The notes under the pieces: model-generated
The model's database searches: none
Told to the model about the DNA's origin: nothing
Seen by the model: the letters and a program-made list of their open reading frames with translations, nothing else
Shown here: piece by piece, positions 47,001-56,692 of the stretch
Layout of the letters: each line of letters opens with the position of its first letter
Position numbering within the stretch: position 1 is the first letter of the stretch
NCBI GenBank assembly: GCA_013398175.1
Contig: VZRZ01001925.1
Location: forward strand, 35,377 to 99,376
Direction of reading: 5' to 3'
DNA from: Climacteris rufus
Lineage: Eukaryota; Chordata; Aves; Passeriformes; Climacteridae
Length of the DNA stretch: 64,000 nt
Translations under genes and position numbers: made by a program

Positions 47001-50000
47001 CCCATGGTGGTCCTGTGGAAAGAGAGGAGGGGGCTGTGGGTGGCACAGAGTGGCACCAGGCTGCCAACACTCCGCCCGTGCTGGGGGAAAGTCCTCCTAG
47101 GAAATTAGCAGAGCTTGCTCCAATCTAGTGCTCAAATATTCTTCTAATTTCTGTCAAATCAGGCAGCCCTTTTAAACCTTGCTGGGTAACGCTGCTTGAG
47201 ATCTGCTAATGGAGAAAACTCCCACTGAGACATGGGATTCTGGAGTTGGGACCTGGAGCTGCAGGCACATCCCTGTGACAGGTACCCCATTTGATGCTAA
47301 TGGCTGAATTAGCATTTCACTCTGCAGCAAAGTCTAAGCTATCTCTACAGGAACAGCTGCTAAACTATTTGCAAAGTTCAAAGAGGATGTATTAATTTTT
47401 TTTTTTTCCCGAGTCACATTCCTCAGATTCCCATGTAAGCTCCTTAGAAAGGGCCACGCCAGCTGTTGAAGAATGAAGATTACAACGTCCTGCTAATGCA
47501 GCACTGGGGATATTTCAAGGTATTGTTATTTATTACTATTCTACAGCCACACTGGAAGGGGTTAAAATGGGGAAGAAAATGGTGCTTTGCCGAACAGGTG
47601 TCCTTGAGCAGTACCCAAGGACACGGAGATTGCTAATCCTGTATTCCACAGCATGATCAAATCACCAGGCAACAGATATAAATAAAAAAAGGCAGGAAAT
47701 AAGGAAATTTAGATACAAGTGTGTCAGAGGGAAAATGAAGATTCATTGTGAAGAGGCTGAGAAGAGAAGAAGAAGAAGGAACAAAATGACAAAGCCACAA
47801 ATGATAAACCAGTAAGAACAAAAGAAAGGGGGGAGAAAAAAGCCTCTCTGTGAAATGCATGTCTGTGACAGCAGCAGCCAAATCAAAGATGCTCCTAGAT
47901 TATATGGTTTCTTGCATAATATGCATTCTGGTTCCCACTCTGTGTTTGTCTTTCAGCTGGTGCACAGGGAAAAAAAAACATATCTGAAATGGGACGTGAG
48001 CAACCTTTGTTTTCCTTGTTTCATCAGGAGGAGAAAGCAAATTTGCTTTGTGGGAGCAGCAGCACCTGCTCAATGGCAAATAAATAGCTACAGCTTTGAT
48101 ATTACAGTGCATATAATCATTAGCAGCACAAATGGCAGAGGATTAACCCTCTGTGTGCTGGCCAGGGCTACCTGGCAAAGGGGTGGCATCTCACTGCTAT
48201 CAGCAGAAATGCTCCATGCAGTGCCTGTGGAGAGGGGCTGAGGCTCTGGAGGGGGCACAGGACCACCCTTCCCAGCCCCAGGCAGTGGCTGGCACGGCTA
48301 CCAGCCACCAGCACCGGGCTTGCCTCATCTCTTTGGCACTGGCACATTGCCCACCCCACCTCTGTGCACTCCCTGTGTGCAGGATGGAGCTGGGAGGGTG
48401 GATGGACACGGGGCAGGCACAGCAGGACATGGCAGGGGCTGCTGACAGGTGGGGAGGGAATCACAAGTCCACAGTGCCCTGGGTTTATGGACCAGCTTCC
48501 CTGGAACCCCCTCTTTGGTTGCTCCCTGCCTGTTCTTATCCCACAAGGAGCACACTGGGGAAACCCTGGACCCATTGGAGGCACAGAATAAGGTTTGCAA
48601 ACCTCATCTGAAGCAGAAAGCACAGCAATGTAAACAACTGCTTAACAACTGCATGGTGGGGCTGGGGTCTGCACATCAGCCCTCTGGAGATCCAGGGGTG
48701 GCACCAGCCCCAGACCGTATCCTACAGCCTCAAATCCACCCTTTCTTAATCCAGAATGAAGGGAAGTGTTCTTTAACTAAAATTTTGGTCATAATTGAGC
48801 CAAAGCATCCAGATTTGGCTCTTGTTTGCCTGCTGTGTCATCCTCGTGCTGGCTTTCCCCCAGGTTGTGTTCTGCTCTGCTTTCTGGAACGAGGACATGA
48901 AGCCACTGTTGTCAACAAAGCTAGGAGCAGTGTTCCTGATGAAACCCTTCCCTTTTCCAGCTTTCCAGTCCTTCCTGGAGCATGGTGCTCCTGCCTGCTG
49001 CTGGGCTGACCCACAGTGTGGTGCAGTGGCAGGCTGGAGCCCCAGGTCACAGCAGGATTTTGGCCAGTGATGCCTGGCTGTGCTTCTTGGTCACCATCCC
49101 CACTCCAGATGTGCCAGGGGAGCACTTGGAATGTCTGCTGGTGTTCATTGGGAATGTATGCACCATATCCTGCAGCCCTGAGCAGGAAACATCTATGGGA
49201 CAGCCCAGGCACTTGTTTTCACGTGTTAAAAGTATTTTTAAATTTTCTTTTCCTTTTTCCCTTTCCATTGCATTGCCTCATGAATCTAAAAAAAAAAAAA
49301 CAAACAAACTTCAACAGGGATGCTGGCAGAGGAAAGCAAACAGGGACTAAATAAACTCTCCTCCAGCCAGACACTCTGTGAGTGAACGTGCCACATCACA
49401 CAAACCAGCCACAGGGTCCCTGAGCCAAAGATAAATTCCGTCCCTCCAGCCAGAGTCCCGGGCAGGGAGGTAACTGTTGTGGGAGAGAAGTATCCAGCTG
49501 GAGACAAAGCCAGGAAGTTAATATTTAAGCATTCAGACAAGGAACAAATGACTTAATTAAATCAATTACAGAGGGAGAAATGGAGCCACTTAGAAAGCGT
49601 GTGTAAAGAGACGGCGAGGCTGCTGCTAGCTCATAAAAGAGAAGGAGGAGGGAGAGTTAGCAGGGAAGATAAACGGGCTGGTTTAATCCCTGCTGTTAAT
49701 TAAGAGCTGAGCGTTTGCAGTGCGCTGAGTCAGGGAGCAGCAGCGCTCCCACTCTCTGAGCCACACTCACAGCCCAGCTCAGTGCCCAGACACGGCGGGG
49801 TTTGGGACCAGGGGCAGTAGGGGAGGGGCTGGCTGAGATGCTGGCAGGGATAAAAGGAGGAGAAAGAGGTGACATGAAGCTTTTCCACACCATGAACCAA
49901 CAGCACAAACCCAGCCCCTGTCCTGCAGCTTCCCAGGGCTGGGCTCACCCTCCTGAACAAGCAGGGGATCTTCCTCTCCTCTTCAGCATGAGGAATTCCT

Positions 50001-53000
50001 GCCTGCACGATCCTCCAGTGACCCACCCAAAGAGGAGGAAAGGCAGCAGCAAAAGGGCTTTCATCCCTGAAGATGTCTTGCTCTTATTCCTGACTCGCTG
50101 TGGGGTGGAAATCAAAGCTATTTCCTAGCATGACTTCCAGTTAAATGATTTTTCCCCCTCCCTGCTGCTCCCTCCCCAGATGGAGCTGCTTCCAGTGCTG
50201 GCCATGGACACCCAACTGGCCATGGAGCTGGGGCTGGGCTCTAGAAGGGCTCCCAGCTACAGCCTGCTGGGGTCCAGGACACATCACACAGAGTGTCAGA
50301 ACTCACTCTGCCTGATAAAAAGCCATCCTTGCTCCAAAAGTGTTCCCTGGGGTTCTCTCAACAGGCAACAAGCAACTACACGCTTTGGTAACTGAGTCAG
50401 CAGCAAACAAACAGGGAAAGCAGGACCTGGAATTCTCTGTGTGAAGCAGACAGAAAGTGGCTGACAGCTTTGGGGCAGGAAGGTTTCCTCTGTGAGGCCA
50501 CTTCAGGCATCTCCTTCTGGAGCTTTCAAAGCCTGAGTGTTGGATTTGAAGCCAGCAATACAGGGAGTTAATAGTGTTTAGCCAGTTTGCTGTCACTCCT
50601 TTTAAGTAAATAAGCAAATACAAACCCATCTCCCATCTCAGGCTGTAAAACCCCACGTCAGGGAAAGGCTACTGATGGCTTTGCATGGTATGAGCTTATC
50701 AAGAATAATTAGTTGTCATAAAAATTTGCTCTTCCCCACGCAACAACAGCAGCTGTGCAGAGTGGGCACTTCAGCACTGCTCCTGAAAACAGCCTCTGTT
50801 CCCGCACCTCAGCCTCTGGAAGCCCCTGGACATGTCCCAGACATGGCTGGGGAGACGCTCTGCACCGTGGAAAAACACATTTCAACAGCTGAAAGACAAA
50901 AATAAATAGTAACTCACTTGCTTTTGTTCTTCTCCCAGGCTGTCCCACATTGATGCCACAATTTTGGACACATCCCCGAAGGTGGCGTTGGGGTTTTGCC
51001 CCTTGATGGCTGCTTGTGTGTCCCTGAAAAACAGGGCGTAGGCTGACACGGGCTTCTGGGGCTCGTTGGGGTCCTTCTTTTTCTTCTTCTTTTGGCTTTT
51101 GGGCTTTTTGCCCAGGTCTGTTGAGGGTCTTTTCTCTCCAGTAGCCTGCAAAACCAAGAGATGAAGCTTAGCAGTCAGCTGGGAGTGGTCTGATACAAGT
51201 GCCTGCTACTGAGCCAAGATGGTGAGAGAGAAGGAGGCAGCTGCCCTGAGGGTCTCCTTGGCCCCCAGGAGCCTCTTGGATCATTGCACAAAGTGCTGGT
51301 GGGTGCCTGAGCCTGCCTTGGTGCCTCCTCACAGAGCAGCTTGAGTTTGTCCCTTTGTCCCTGCTCCAAACCTGGGGATTTCCAGATGCTCATCCGTGGT
51401 CACTCTTCTTCCCCATCCTCCTCCCTGGCACCACAAGCTCACTCACTCCTTGATCCTCATCTCCAAATGCCATGCTTCCCAGCTAGATCCCTTTAGCAGT
51501 CCATGAATTTTCCAAACTTAGCTTCCACATGGTTTCTGATTTCCATCCCAGCCAAGCCCCCTTTGCAAGCTGCTCCTGACTTCCCTCACCTCCCCATTCC
51601 CAGGAGGGTTGTGAGCCCTGACCAAGCAACACCAGCATCACATTAACCACCACACCAGGGCCATCCAAAATGTGCTCTACCCTGCTAACACCTATGCATC
51701 CTTATCCAGGAAAAATATCCAGGAATTGAACTATTTTAATAGTATGATTTAAATGTTTTGCACACAGTGTTCACTCTTTACAACTGGTCTGGGAGCAGCT
51801 GGATGACCAGGAATGGCTGTGTTCACACTCAGTGCCCTGTGGGTGTTGGAATTGAGGGGAGCAGGACACAGGGAACAGGAGCTGGACTTTGTGGCTGCTC
51901 ACACATGACACTGCCACCAGTCTGGGAAGTAAAACGGCAAGGCTGGAAACAGGGATGCTTCCAGTGAAGGTAGCAGGGAAAGAAGATCCTCTATCAATCT
52001 CTGTTGGGATGTGCAGTGTGTTAGGAAAAGGTTCTTCCCTCAGAGAGTGCTGGGCACTGCCCAGGCTCCCCAGGGAATGGCCCCAGGGCTGCCAGAGCTC
52101 CAGGAGAGTTTGGACAGCGCTCCCAGGGATGCCCAGGGTGGGATTGCTGGGGTGTCTGTGCAGGGCCAGGAGTGGGACTGGATGATCCCTGTAGGTCCAA
52201 CTCAGGATATTCTATGTTTCTATGAATATGGGGGACTGCAGAAGCCTCCATGTGAGGATGTGCAAAGGAGAAGACCCCTGGAAAACACTTAGATACCCAT
52301 CAAACCTCTCAACACATTAACTGTGGTCAGTGAAAATTTGCACTACAGGGAAGCACCATTATCCTTATTTTAGAGGAAGGAAAAAACTAAATACACCAGA
52401 TGGCAGAGAATAAAAGCACTGGCTGGATCTCTGCACCCTCGAGGGCAAACGGGGCACCAGCCCCTCCACCTGCAGACCCTGAGCTCAAGCACTGGGTGCT
52501 CAGGCCCTGACCGTGACTGTCCCTGCACCATCAGCTGCACAGGTTGCTGTATTACTTGGAAAGACACAGGTCTAAACACCAAGATCTTGTGAAAACTGTG
52601 CCTCAGCTGAGCTGGGGACAAACAGCCTCTTCTCCTGATGGATTTGTCAATTTGAGCATGTGTTTGGCAGTGCCAGGATTTAAGAGCTTCCCTTCAGCTG
52701 GCACAGGCCAGGCACAGGGAGGAAAGGGCAGCAGCATCGCTCTTCTCCACTCAGCAGCTCCTGACTGGGCATTAATTTCAGTATCAGCGCAGTGACATTT
52801 GTCAAACAGACAGTGACCATTAGTGAATGAACAGAGAGACCAAAAAAATGGCATTTAATTTAAAATTGCCCAATTGGGCTTGAATGGGAGACCTGGAGGT
52901 GAAAGGCCAGCTTATTAGGAGGAAAAAAAATGCATGACAGGGCTTCAGCCCATTAGGAAGTGAGATGGTATTTTAACTAACTGTGCTCCCGCTTGATTCA

Positions 53001-55961
53001 CTGAAGAGCTGTGGGGAACCTGCTCCCACACAGCCACTGACCAAGCCAAGGAGCTGGAACAGCAGCAGCACAACCCCAGCTGGGTTTTCAGCCAGCCCTG
53101 CTCAGGCAGCACCAAAGAGCACACGGGATTAATGGAAATCAGAGGTTACAAGGCTGCCCAGAGCTGTCAGTTCCCAGGAGGGAGCAGAGAAGACCAGGAT
53201 TTGGTATTCATGGGGTTTTCCAGGTGTGACACAGGTGGGATGAGACAACAGCCTGGGCCTTGACCTCAGAAGATGTTTGAAGAACCTGAGCCATGTTCAT
53301 GGCTAAAGCCACCCCCAGTGAGCCAGAGCCTCACTGCCCCAGAGCACCTGCACCCCAGGGCTCATCCCCCGTGGTCAAAGGGACCAGGAAGGCTCAGGCA
53401 GAGGGTTGAAGGGCATGGACACCTGCCCATGGTGGCCACTGGCGTGGACCTGCCCTGGAGAGGCAGCAGAAGGTCTGTTTGACAGCAGGTGTGGGCTGGG
53501 GCAATGATGTGATCCCTTGGTGCCTTCTTAGATGTTGAACCCGTGAAGAGCTGAAACCTCACAAACCCCGTGATTTTAATAACTATGGAGAGTGAGCACT
53601 AATCCAGCTGGAATTTGGGCTGTACCTACCCTGTTTAGGTTGGACATCAGGAAAAAATTCTTTACTGAGAGAGTGATTGGGCACTGGAATTGTCTGCCCA
53701 GGGAGGCAGTGGAGTCCCCTTGATGTATTTAACAAAAGACTGGACGTGGCACTCAGTGCCAGGGTTTCATTGGTGAGGAGGTATTAGGTTATAAGTTGGA
53801 CTTGGTGACCTCAAAGGTCTCTTCCAACCTGGTTTATTCTGTGATTCTCCCTCCCATGCATGTGTGTCCACCCCCCATGCTATGAAGCAGGTAAATGCAC
53901 CAGTGAGGCTCAGAGACCTCTGAAATTCATAAGACCCCTGGCTCAGAGGACCAGCTGGACCTGAAGCACCTTCTGGCATCAGACCCATTTCTTTAACGTG
54001 TGACCTCCTTGCTCACAGGGTTAATTTCTGCTTGTTAGAGGTTGCTTTGATGACTCGTTGCAGAAAAGCCCTTAATGGCCACATGAAAAATGACTGATGG
54101 GTGAAGGCAGCAGCTGTGCAGATAAGGAAAACAAACAGAAACCTGCAGGCCACAACGTGGTTCTGCTGCTTTCCTTACACTCAGGGTCTGCTCCTCCATC
54201 CAACACATCATTCCCACCGATCTGGGAAGTTTACAGGGCAGAAAAATGGGGGGGCTTGCCTTAAGGAGTAGAAAAAATTCTAATGTCTGCAAGTTGTCAT
54301 CATCTGGACATCTCCAAACTCTTCCTACCCCCATGGGCATCTCTGAGATGAGATCATCATGAGAAAAGAAGATCCAATCCCAAAGCTGTGTCCTTCTCAG
54401 GGAGTCCTGGCTGGCTGAGAGGAAAGCTGGGTGGTGCTGGTGAAGGCAGAGAGACAGAACCTGGTGTGTCACTGAAGTAATTTTCCCCTGACACTGAAGA
54501 TTTCAGCTCCCAGGTGATTGCCTGGAACTTTCTGACACAGACTTTGGGAGATGGCAGACTAAGGGGTTCAGCAGCACAATCCAGCCCCGAGTGTCCCCCT
54601 AATATGAATCACAGAGACTGAAAAATTCCATTTCTTTTTAACCTTGTGTATCTCTTCTTTTTGCAGTTCTACTCCACTGAAGATGTTTTTGCACCCACGT
54701 GTGCCCTCTGCTTTGAGAGGCCCCACTCTAAGATGAAATCTGTCAATGGATGAAAAACTACAGGATTGATAGGAATCCATTTTCCTGGATTTCCATGAAA
54801 AGGGAAAGCTTTTTGCTCAATTCTATAATTTTCCTAGTTTTCCAGTCCCTGCACTGTTTGCTGCTCTGGTTATACATTGAAATCCTCTCACAGCAGTCTG
54901 TTTTGGTTGGACAAGGTTACAATACCAGTGCCTTGGGTCAGCACCTTCCAGGTGAAGGTTTTCCATGAAAAGCTTTGATTAAAGTCCCCCAGGCAGCCCA
55001 GCAATTCACCTGCAGGCACAGAGACTCTGCAATTGCTGCAATTTGCACTCAGTAAATAACAGGCCCAAGCTCCTGGAACACAGCATGTGCTGTTTGGCTT
55101 TGCTGGTGCACTTGGAGACAGATGGGAAACAACCAAGTTGTGCCCAAAACCCTCAGAATTCCTTGGGTTTGTTGATGCCACACTCAGCAGCAGAGACCAT
55201 TTGAGACATTGCTGACTACTTAAAACATCACCTGGGTGAACTCAAAGGCAGGAGATTCTTCCTCTTTTAATTCCTGTGGTTTTTTAACCTTGGCAAGCCG
55301 CGTCCAGTGAGCTCAGTTAAACCCCACCACGCGATATTTTCCTTCCCTCTTTCAGTCTCCTCTACCCACCACCAGAAACCCAATTTTGCTCCAAGCATTT
55401 GCAGGCCCTTAGCCCTGAACCTTCTTTGCTCATCAAAACCATCATCAGGGGAAAATTCTGCGGCTTGATGGACCTGGTGGAAAGTGGAGGCAGAAGAACA
55501 ACTCTGATCTCCAAATCTGCCCAAATCTGCTGTGTGAGTGCCAGCCAGCCATGCTGGACCCCACCCTGGGCTGGGAACAGTGCCCTCCTCCTTGGGAAAT
55601 CTGCCACTACACAAAAATAGGATCAGAAATCTATGCTCTTATTTAGGACAGTTTATCCCTCAGTGACAAACACCATCCCCCGTTTTCTCTCTGTCCACAA
55701 AGCCGGCGCGACCGCGCGTACCTTGTAATGCGACTCTGTCTCCTCTTCCTGAGTGGAGCTGGAGGGAGATGGTGTGGCAGACTTGCTCCCCGGGGGCGAG
55801 GGGGAGCCGTGGGTGACCCCGCTGCGGATGCCCATCTGGGAGATGAGCTGGGACTGGCTGAGGGCGCCCATGGGGCCGGCCAGCATCCCGGGCCGGTTGA
55901 GCAGCGGCACTTGGCGGTTGGACTCGTAGGACGCGGCGTCCGAGTGCACCATCTCCTGGAT
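31977..55961 (-). CDS. TOX2: TOX high mobility group box family member 2 (3' six coding exons)
   Basis: TOX proteins are nuclear HMG-box factors that bind DNA in a structure-dependent way and act in lymphoid and other programmes. Six exons join in frame into about 374 residues plus stop. Exon 1 in view is the region before the box, with SQSQLISQMGIRSG and PSPSSSTQEEETESHYK. Next come a lysine-rich NLS-like stretch (KKKKKKDPNEPQKP) and the HMG box (SAYALFFRDTQAA, GQNPNATFGDVSKIVASMWD, EEQKQ/AYKRKTEAAKKEYL). A Pro/Ser/Gln-rich activation-type tail follows (DQGETKST, PPKQPMYPMP, MALQVQPP). The last residues read SMLPRDKALYLT. SADQGETKST and the tail identify TOX2 against TOX, TOX3 and TOX4. The first exons are missing to the right. 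The last junction needs a GC donor. Introns carry CR1 fragments in both orientations. Confidence 0.96.
32131..32440 (-). mobile_element. CR1 LINE fragment with internal CACAT expansion
   Basis: Minus orientation in the last TOX2 intron: AGGGTGGAAAAGCCCTCTAA, CCCAAGTGCCACATCCACAG, CAACTTGAGGCTGTTTCTTC. At 32,211-32,236 the CR1 phrase ACCCACATC is expanded to about five CACAT units. It ends next to telomere-like sequence. Confidence 0.88.
32483..32516. repeat. Interstitial telomeric repeat (TAACCC)n
   Basis: Four perfect TAACCC units (32,489-32,512) with one TAACTC before and a partial unit after. Degenerate units (GGGTTAG, CCCTGACC, CACCCTAACCCC) extend upstream to about 32,448. It is the vertebrate telomere motif, C-rich strand on plus. 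Confidence 0.93.
32517..34892. other. TOX2 intron; possible decayed retroelement at about 33,440-34,520
   Basis: No exon recognised. 33,440-34,520 is strongly A+G-biased on the plus strand with T depleted and contains broken frames, as old LINE or retroviral coding remnants often do. I cannot name a family. Confidence 0.3.
34893..35165 (-). mobile_element. CR1 LINE 3' fragment
   Basis: Minus orientation: GGTTTGGGTTGGAAGGACCT, CCCATGGGCAGGGACACTTC, CTGTGCCAGGGCCTCAGCAC and GAAGAATTCCTTCCCAG. Confidence 0.92.
35166..36711. other. TOX2 intron, no feature seen
   Basis: Repeat-poor intron. No alternative exon with recognisable homology. Confidence 0.45.
36712..37022 (-). mobile_element. CR1 LINE 3' fragment
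   Basis: Minus orientation: ATGGTTTGGGTGGGAAAGGA, TGCCATGGGCAGGGACACCT, CAGCCACAGCTTCTCTGGGC and CCCCCTTGTTCTATCACC. It lies about 300 bp past the read-through stop of the penultimate exon. Confidence 0.92.
37358..37488 (-). CDS. TOX2: TOX2 penultimate coding exon (apparent GC donor)
   Basis: 131 bp, entering in phase 0. The acceptor is CCACCCCCCAG. It encodes DFSHISSEFQ, SPGASNPPGS, WDNDYPSRECG and VNHC, matching the end of vertebrate TOX2. The frame would run on into RPVDKAAHC and stop at TAA 37,330-37,332. Family homology instead requires the exon to end after TGC-AG at 37,358 so that AG plus C from the next exon makes Ser. The next two bases are GC (37,357-37,356), giving AG|GCCAGT. Confidence 0.85.
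37489..38295. other. TOX2 intron, no feature seen
   Basis: Intron between the two Pro/Ser-rich coding exons. The first part is GC-moderate and 37,980-38,120 is AT-rich. Confidence 0.45.
38296..38690 (-). mobile_element. CR1 LINE fragment abutting a TOX2 exon
   Basis: Minus orientation: GGCTGGAAAAGACCTCCAAG, CCACTAACCCACATCCCCAG, TTCCAGTGCCTGATCACCCT, CTCCTCCTGTCCCTGTTCCC and AGGCTGAGCCCCCCCAGCTC. It ends about 50 bp from the exon boundary at 38,742. Confidence 0.92.
38742..39149 (-). CDS. TOX2: TOX2 coding exon: Pro/Ser/Gln-rich tail
   Basis: 408 bp, 136 codons. The acceptor is TTTTCCCACAG and the donor CAG|GTGGGT. The start SSADQGETKST is diagnostic for TOX2. It continues MIPPKQPMYPMP, then proline-rich sequence with SISASPPPSF, LHQQLSLHH and MALQVQPPMNASPPGQQ. 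A longer open frame continues into both introns, but the splice sites and homology bound the exon. A CR1 fragment ends about 50 bp past the donor. Confidence 0.95.
39150..40959. other. TOX2 intron, no feature seen
   Basis: A 1.8-kb intron. Open frames are extensions of the neighbouring exon or chance. No repeat recognised. Confidence 0.5.
40960..41040 (-). CDS. TOX2: TOX2 coding exon: HMG-box helix 3
   Basis: 81 bp, 27 codons, phase 0 at both ends. Acceptor CTTTCAG, donor AAG|GTACAG. It encodes AYKRKTEAAKKEYLKALAAY and ends RASLVSK, completing the HMG box. Confidence 0.97.
41407..41452 (+). mobile_element. CR1 LINE tail remnant
   Basis: Only CTTTAAGGTCCCTTCCAACT and CATTCGATGACTCTGTGAT remain. 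Confidence 0.8.
42137..42376 (+). mobile_element. CR1 LINE 3' fragment, second subfamily type
   Basis: Plus orientation: GATTTAGACTGGATATTAGG, CTGGAACAGGTTGCCCAGGG, CCCTGGAGGTGTTTAACATC and CAAGGTCTTTTCCAATC, ending ATTCTGTGATT. Confidence 0.92.
42808..42906 (-). mobile_element. CR1 LINE tail fragment, abruptly truncated
   Basis: Minus orientation: GGTTTGGGTTGGAAGGGACC, then CTGCCATGGGCAGGGATACC and TTCCACTGG, after which CR1 similarity stops. Confidence 0.9.
43111..43143. repeat. (CTTTTT)n microsatellite
   Basis: Pyrimidine tract of about four TTCTTTT-type units running into a T stretch, in the intron between HMG-box exons. Confidence 0.9.
43665..43846 (-). mobile_element. CR1 LINE 3' fragment
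   Basis: Minus orientation with a complete tail: AATCACAGAATCCCAGAATG, GGTTTGGGTTGGAAGGGACC, CTCCAAGCCCTGTCCAACCT and CAGCCACAGCTTCTCTGGGC. Confidence 0.92.
44030..44475. other. TOX2: Repeat-free AT-rich block, candidate regulatory element
   Basis: Intronic sequence with repeated homeodomain-type cores (CTAATTAAAT, GTTAATTAGAG, CATTAGTCATTAAG) and no transposon match. Conservation is only suspected from composition. Confidence 0.3.
44850..45082 (+). mobile_element. Old CR1-like LINE tail
   Basis: Plus orientation: GGGAAGACACTGCCTAGGGA, GGTTTAAGAACAGATTAGGA, GATGATCCTGACTTCAGG, then TTCTATGATTCCATGA. It is much more diverged than the other copies. Confidence 0.6.
45083..49480. other. TOX2 intron, no gene seen
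   Basis: Long intronic stretch. I see only chance open frames, a T run near 47,396 and a GAA-rich patch near 47,757-47,782. Confidence 0.45.
49490..49740. other. TOX2: Candidate intronic regulatory element with AP-1 core
   Basis: Repeat-free, with GACTTAATTAAATCAATTAC, CTGTTAATTAAGAGC and a perfect AP-1 core TGAGTCA at 49,726-49,732. A second AP-1/MAF-type site TGAGTCAGCA lies at 50,393-50,402. This is motif evidence only. Confidence 0.3.
50918..51145 (-). CDS. TOX2: TOX2 coding exon: NLS and first part of HMG box
   Basis: 228 bp, 76 codons. Acceptor TTTTGCAG, donor CAA|GTGAGT. It starts ATGEKRPS, passes through the polylysine stretch and encodes helices 1 and 2 of the HMG box up to EEQKQ. 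The HMG box is therefore split by a 9.9-kb intron, as in its paralogues. Confidence 0.97.
51146..52007. other. TOX2 intron upstream of the HMG-box exon, no feature seen
   Basis: No repeat or exon recognised. Confidence 0.45.
52008..52230 (+). mobile_element. CR1 LINE 3' fragment
   Basis: Plus orientation: GTGTTAGGAAAAGGTTCTTC, AGAGTGCTGGGCACTGCCCA and GGGCCAGGAGTGGGACTGGA, ending TCAGGATATTCTATGTTTCT. Confidence 0.9.
52231..53625. other. TOX2 intron, no feature seen
   Basis: No recognised repeat or exon. Confidence 0.45.
53626..53853 (+). mobile_element. CR1-type LINE 3' fragment
   Basis: Plus orientation: CTGTTTAGGTTGGACATCAG, GGGCACTGGAATTGTCTGCC and GACCTCAAAGGTCTCTTCCA, ending ATTCTGTGATTC. 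The GGTGAGGAGGT segment marks another subfamily. Confidence 0.85.
53854..55721. other. TOX2 intron, no feature seen
   Basis: No repeat recognised. The open frame at the right end is the exon at 55,722 reading into its intron. Confidence 0.45.
55722..55961 (-). CDS. TOX2: TOX2 coding exon before the HMG box
   Basis: 240 bp, 80 codons, phase 0 at both ends. The acceptor (minus strand) CTACCTCAG precedes ATCCAGGAGATGG and the donor is AAG|GTACGC. It encodes IQEMVHSDAAS through ETESHYK, including the conserved SQSQLISQMGI motif and a Ser/Pro-rich phosphorylatable stretch. It is the most 5' exon in the window. Confidence 0.95.
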
Positions 55962-56297
55962 CTGAGGTAGGACAAGATCAGAAAATGTACTTATTAGTTT
56001 GTTTGCCATGCTGCTGGATCACTTTAAGGTGAACCCCGATGGATTTATTATTTAAGTTATTCTAAACAGCTGGGAAAGTCCAAGAGTTGAGCGCTGCACA
56101 CCCAAGACTCTAATCCTGCCATTGCCCTGCCCATGAGCACTGCAGAGAGGTGCTAGATCAGCTTTGCATGTAGGTCTGTGTGCCCAGGAGGTGCCCCTGC
56201 CTGCCTCAGGGACCTCTGGTGTCTGGCACCTACCAGGATCTGGGAAAAAAAGCTCATAAATAAGCAATTTTTGGCCAAATCGCCAGGAGAAGGGAAG

Positions 56298-56692
56298 GTC
56301 CTCCAAGCCACATCAACCCTGGCTTTGAACACTTCCAGGGATGGGGCAGCCCCAGCTGCTCTGGGCACCCTGTGCCAGGGTCTCAGCACCCTCACGGAAG
56401 AATTTCTTCCTAATATCCAACCTAAACCTACCCTACTATAACATAAAACCATTCCCCCTTGTCCTGTCACCCCACCCCTTGTCCCTCTCCAGCTCTCCTG
56501 GAGCCCCTTTAGGCACTGGAAGGGGCTCTGAGGTTTCCCTGGAGCCTTCTCTTCTCCAGGTGAGCACCCCCAGCTCTCCCATTGTGTCTCCAGAGCAGAG
56601 GGGTTCCAGCCCTTGGAGCATCTTCATGGACTCCTCTGGACTCATTCCAGCTGGAACACCCCGTGTCCACCAAGAAGCAAAGATGAGATGAG
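56298..56692 (-). mobile_element. CR1 LINE fragment, about 395 bp
   Basis: Minus orientation: ACACTTCCAGGGATGGGGCA, GAATTTCTTCCTAATATCCA, CCCCCTTGTCCTGTCACCCC and CATCTTCATGGACTCCTCTG. The tail is missing. Confidence 0.9.

Noticed and set aside
47855..48241. A 128-codon open frame in the TOX2 intron
   Set aside because: No family match, low-complexity ends and no sensible splice context.
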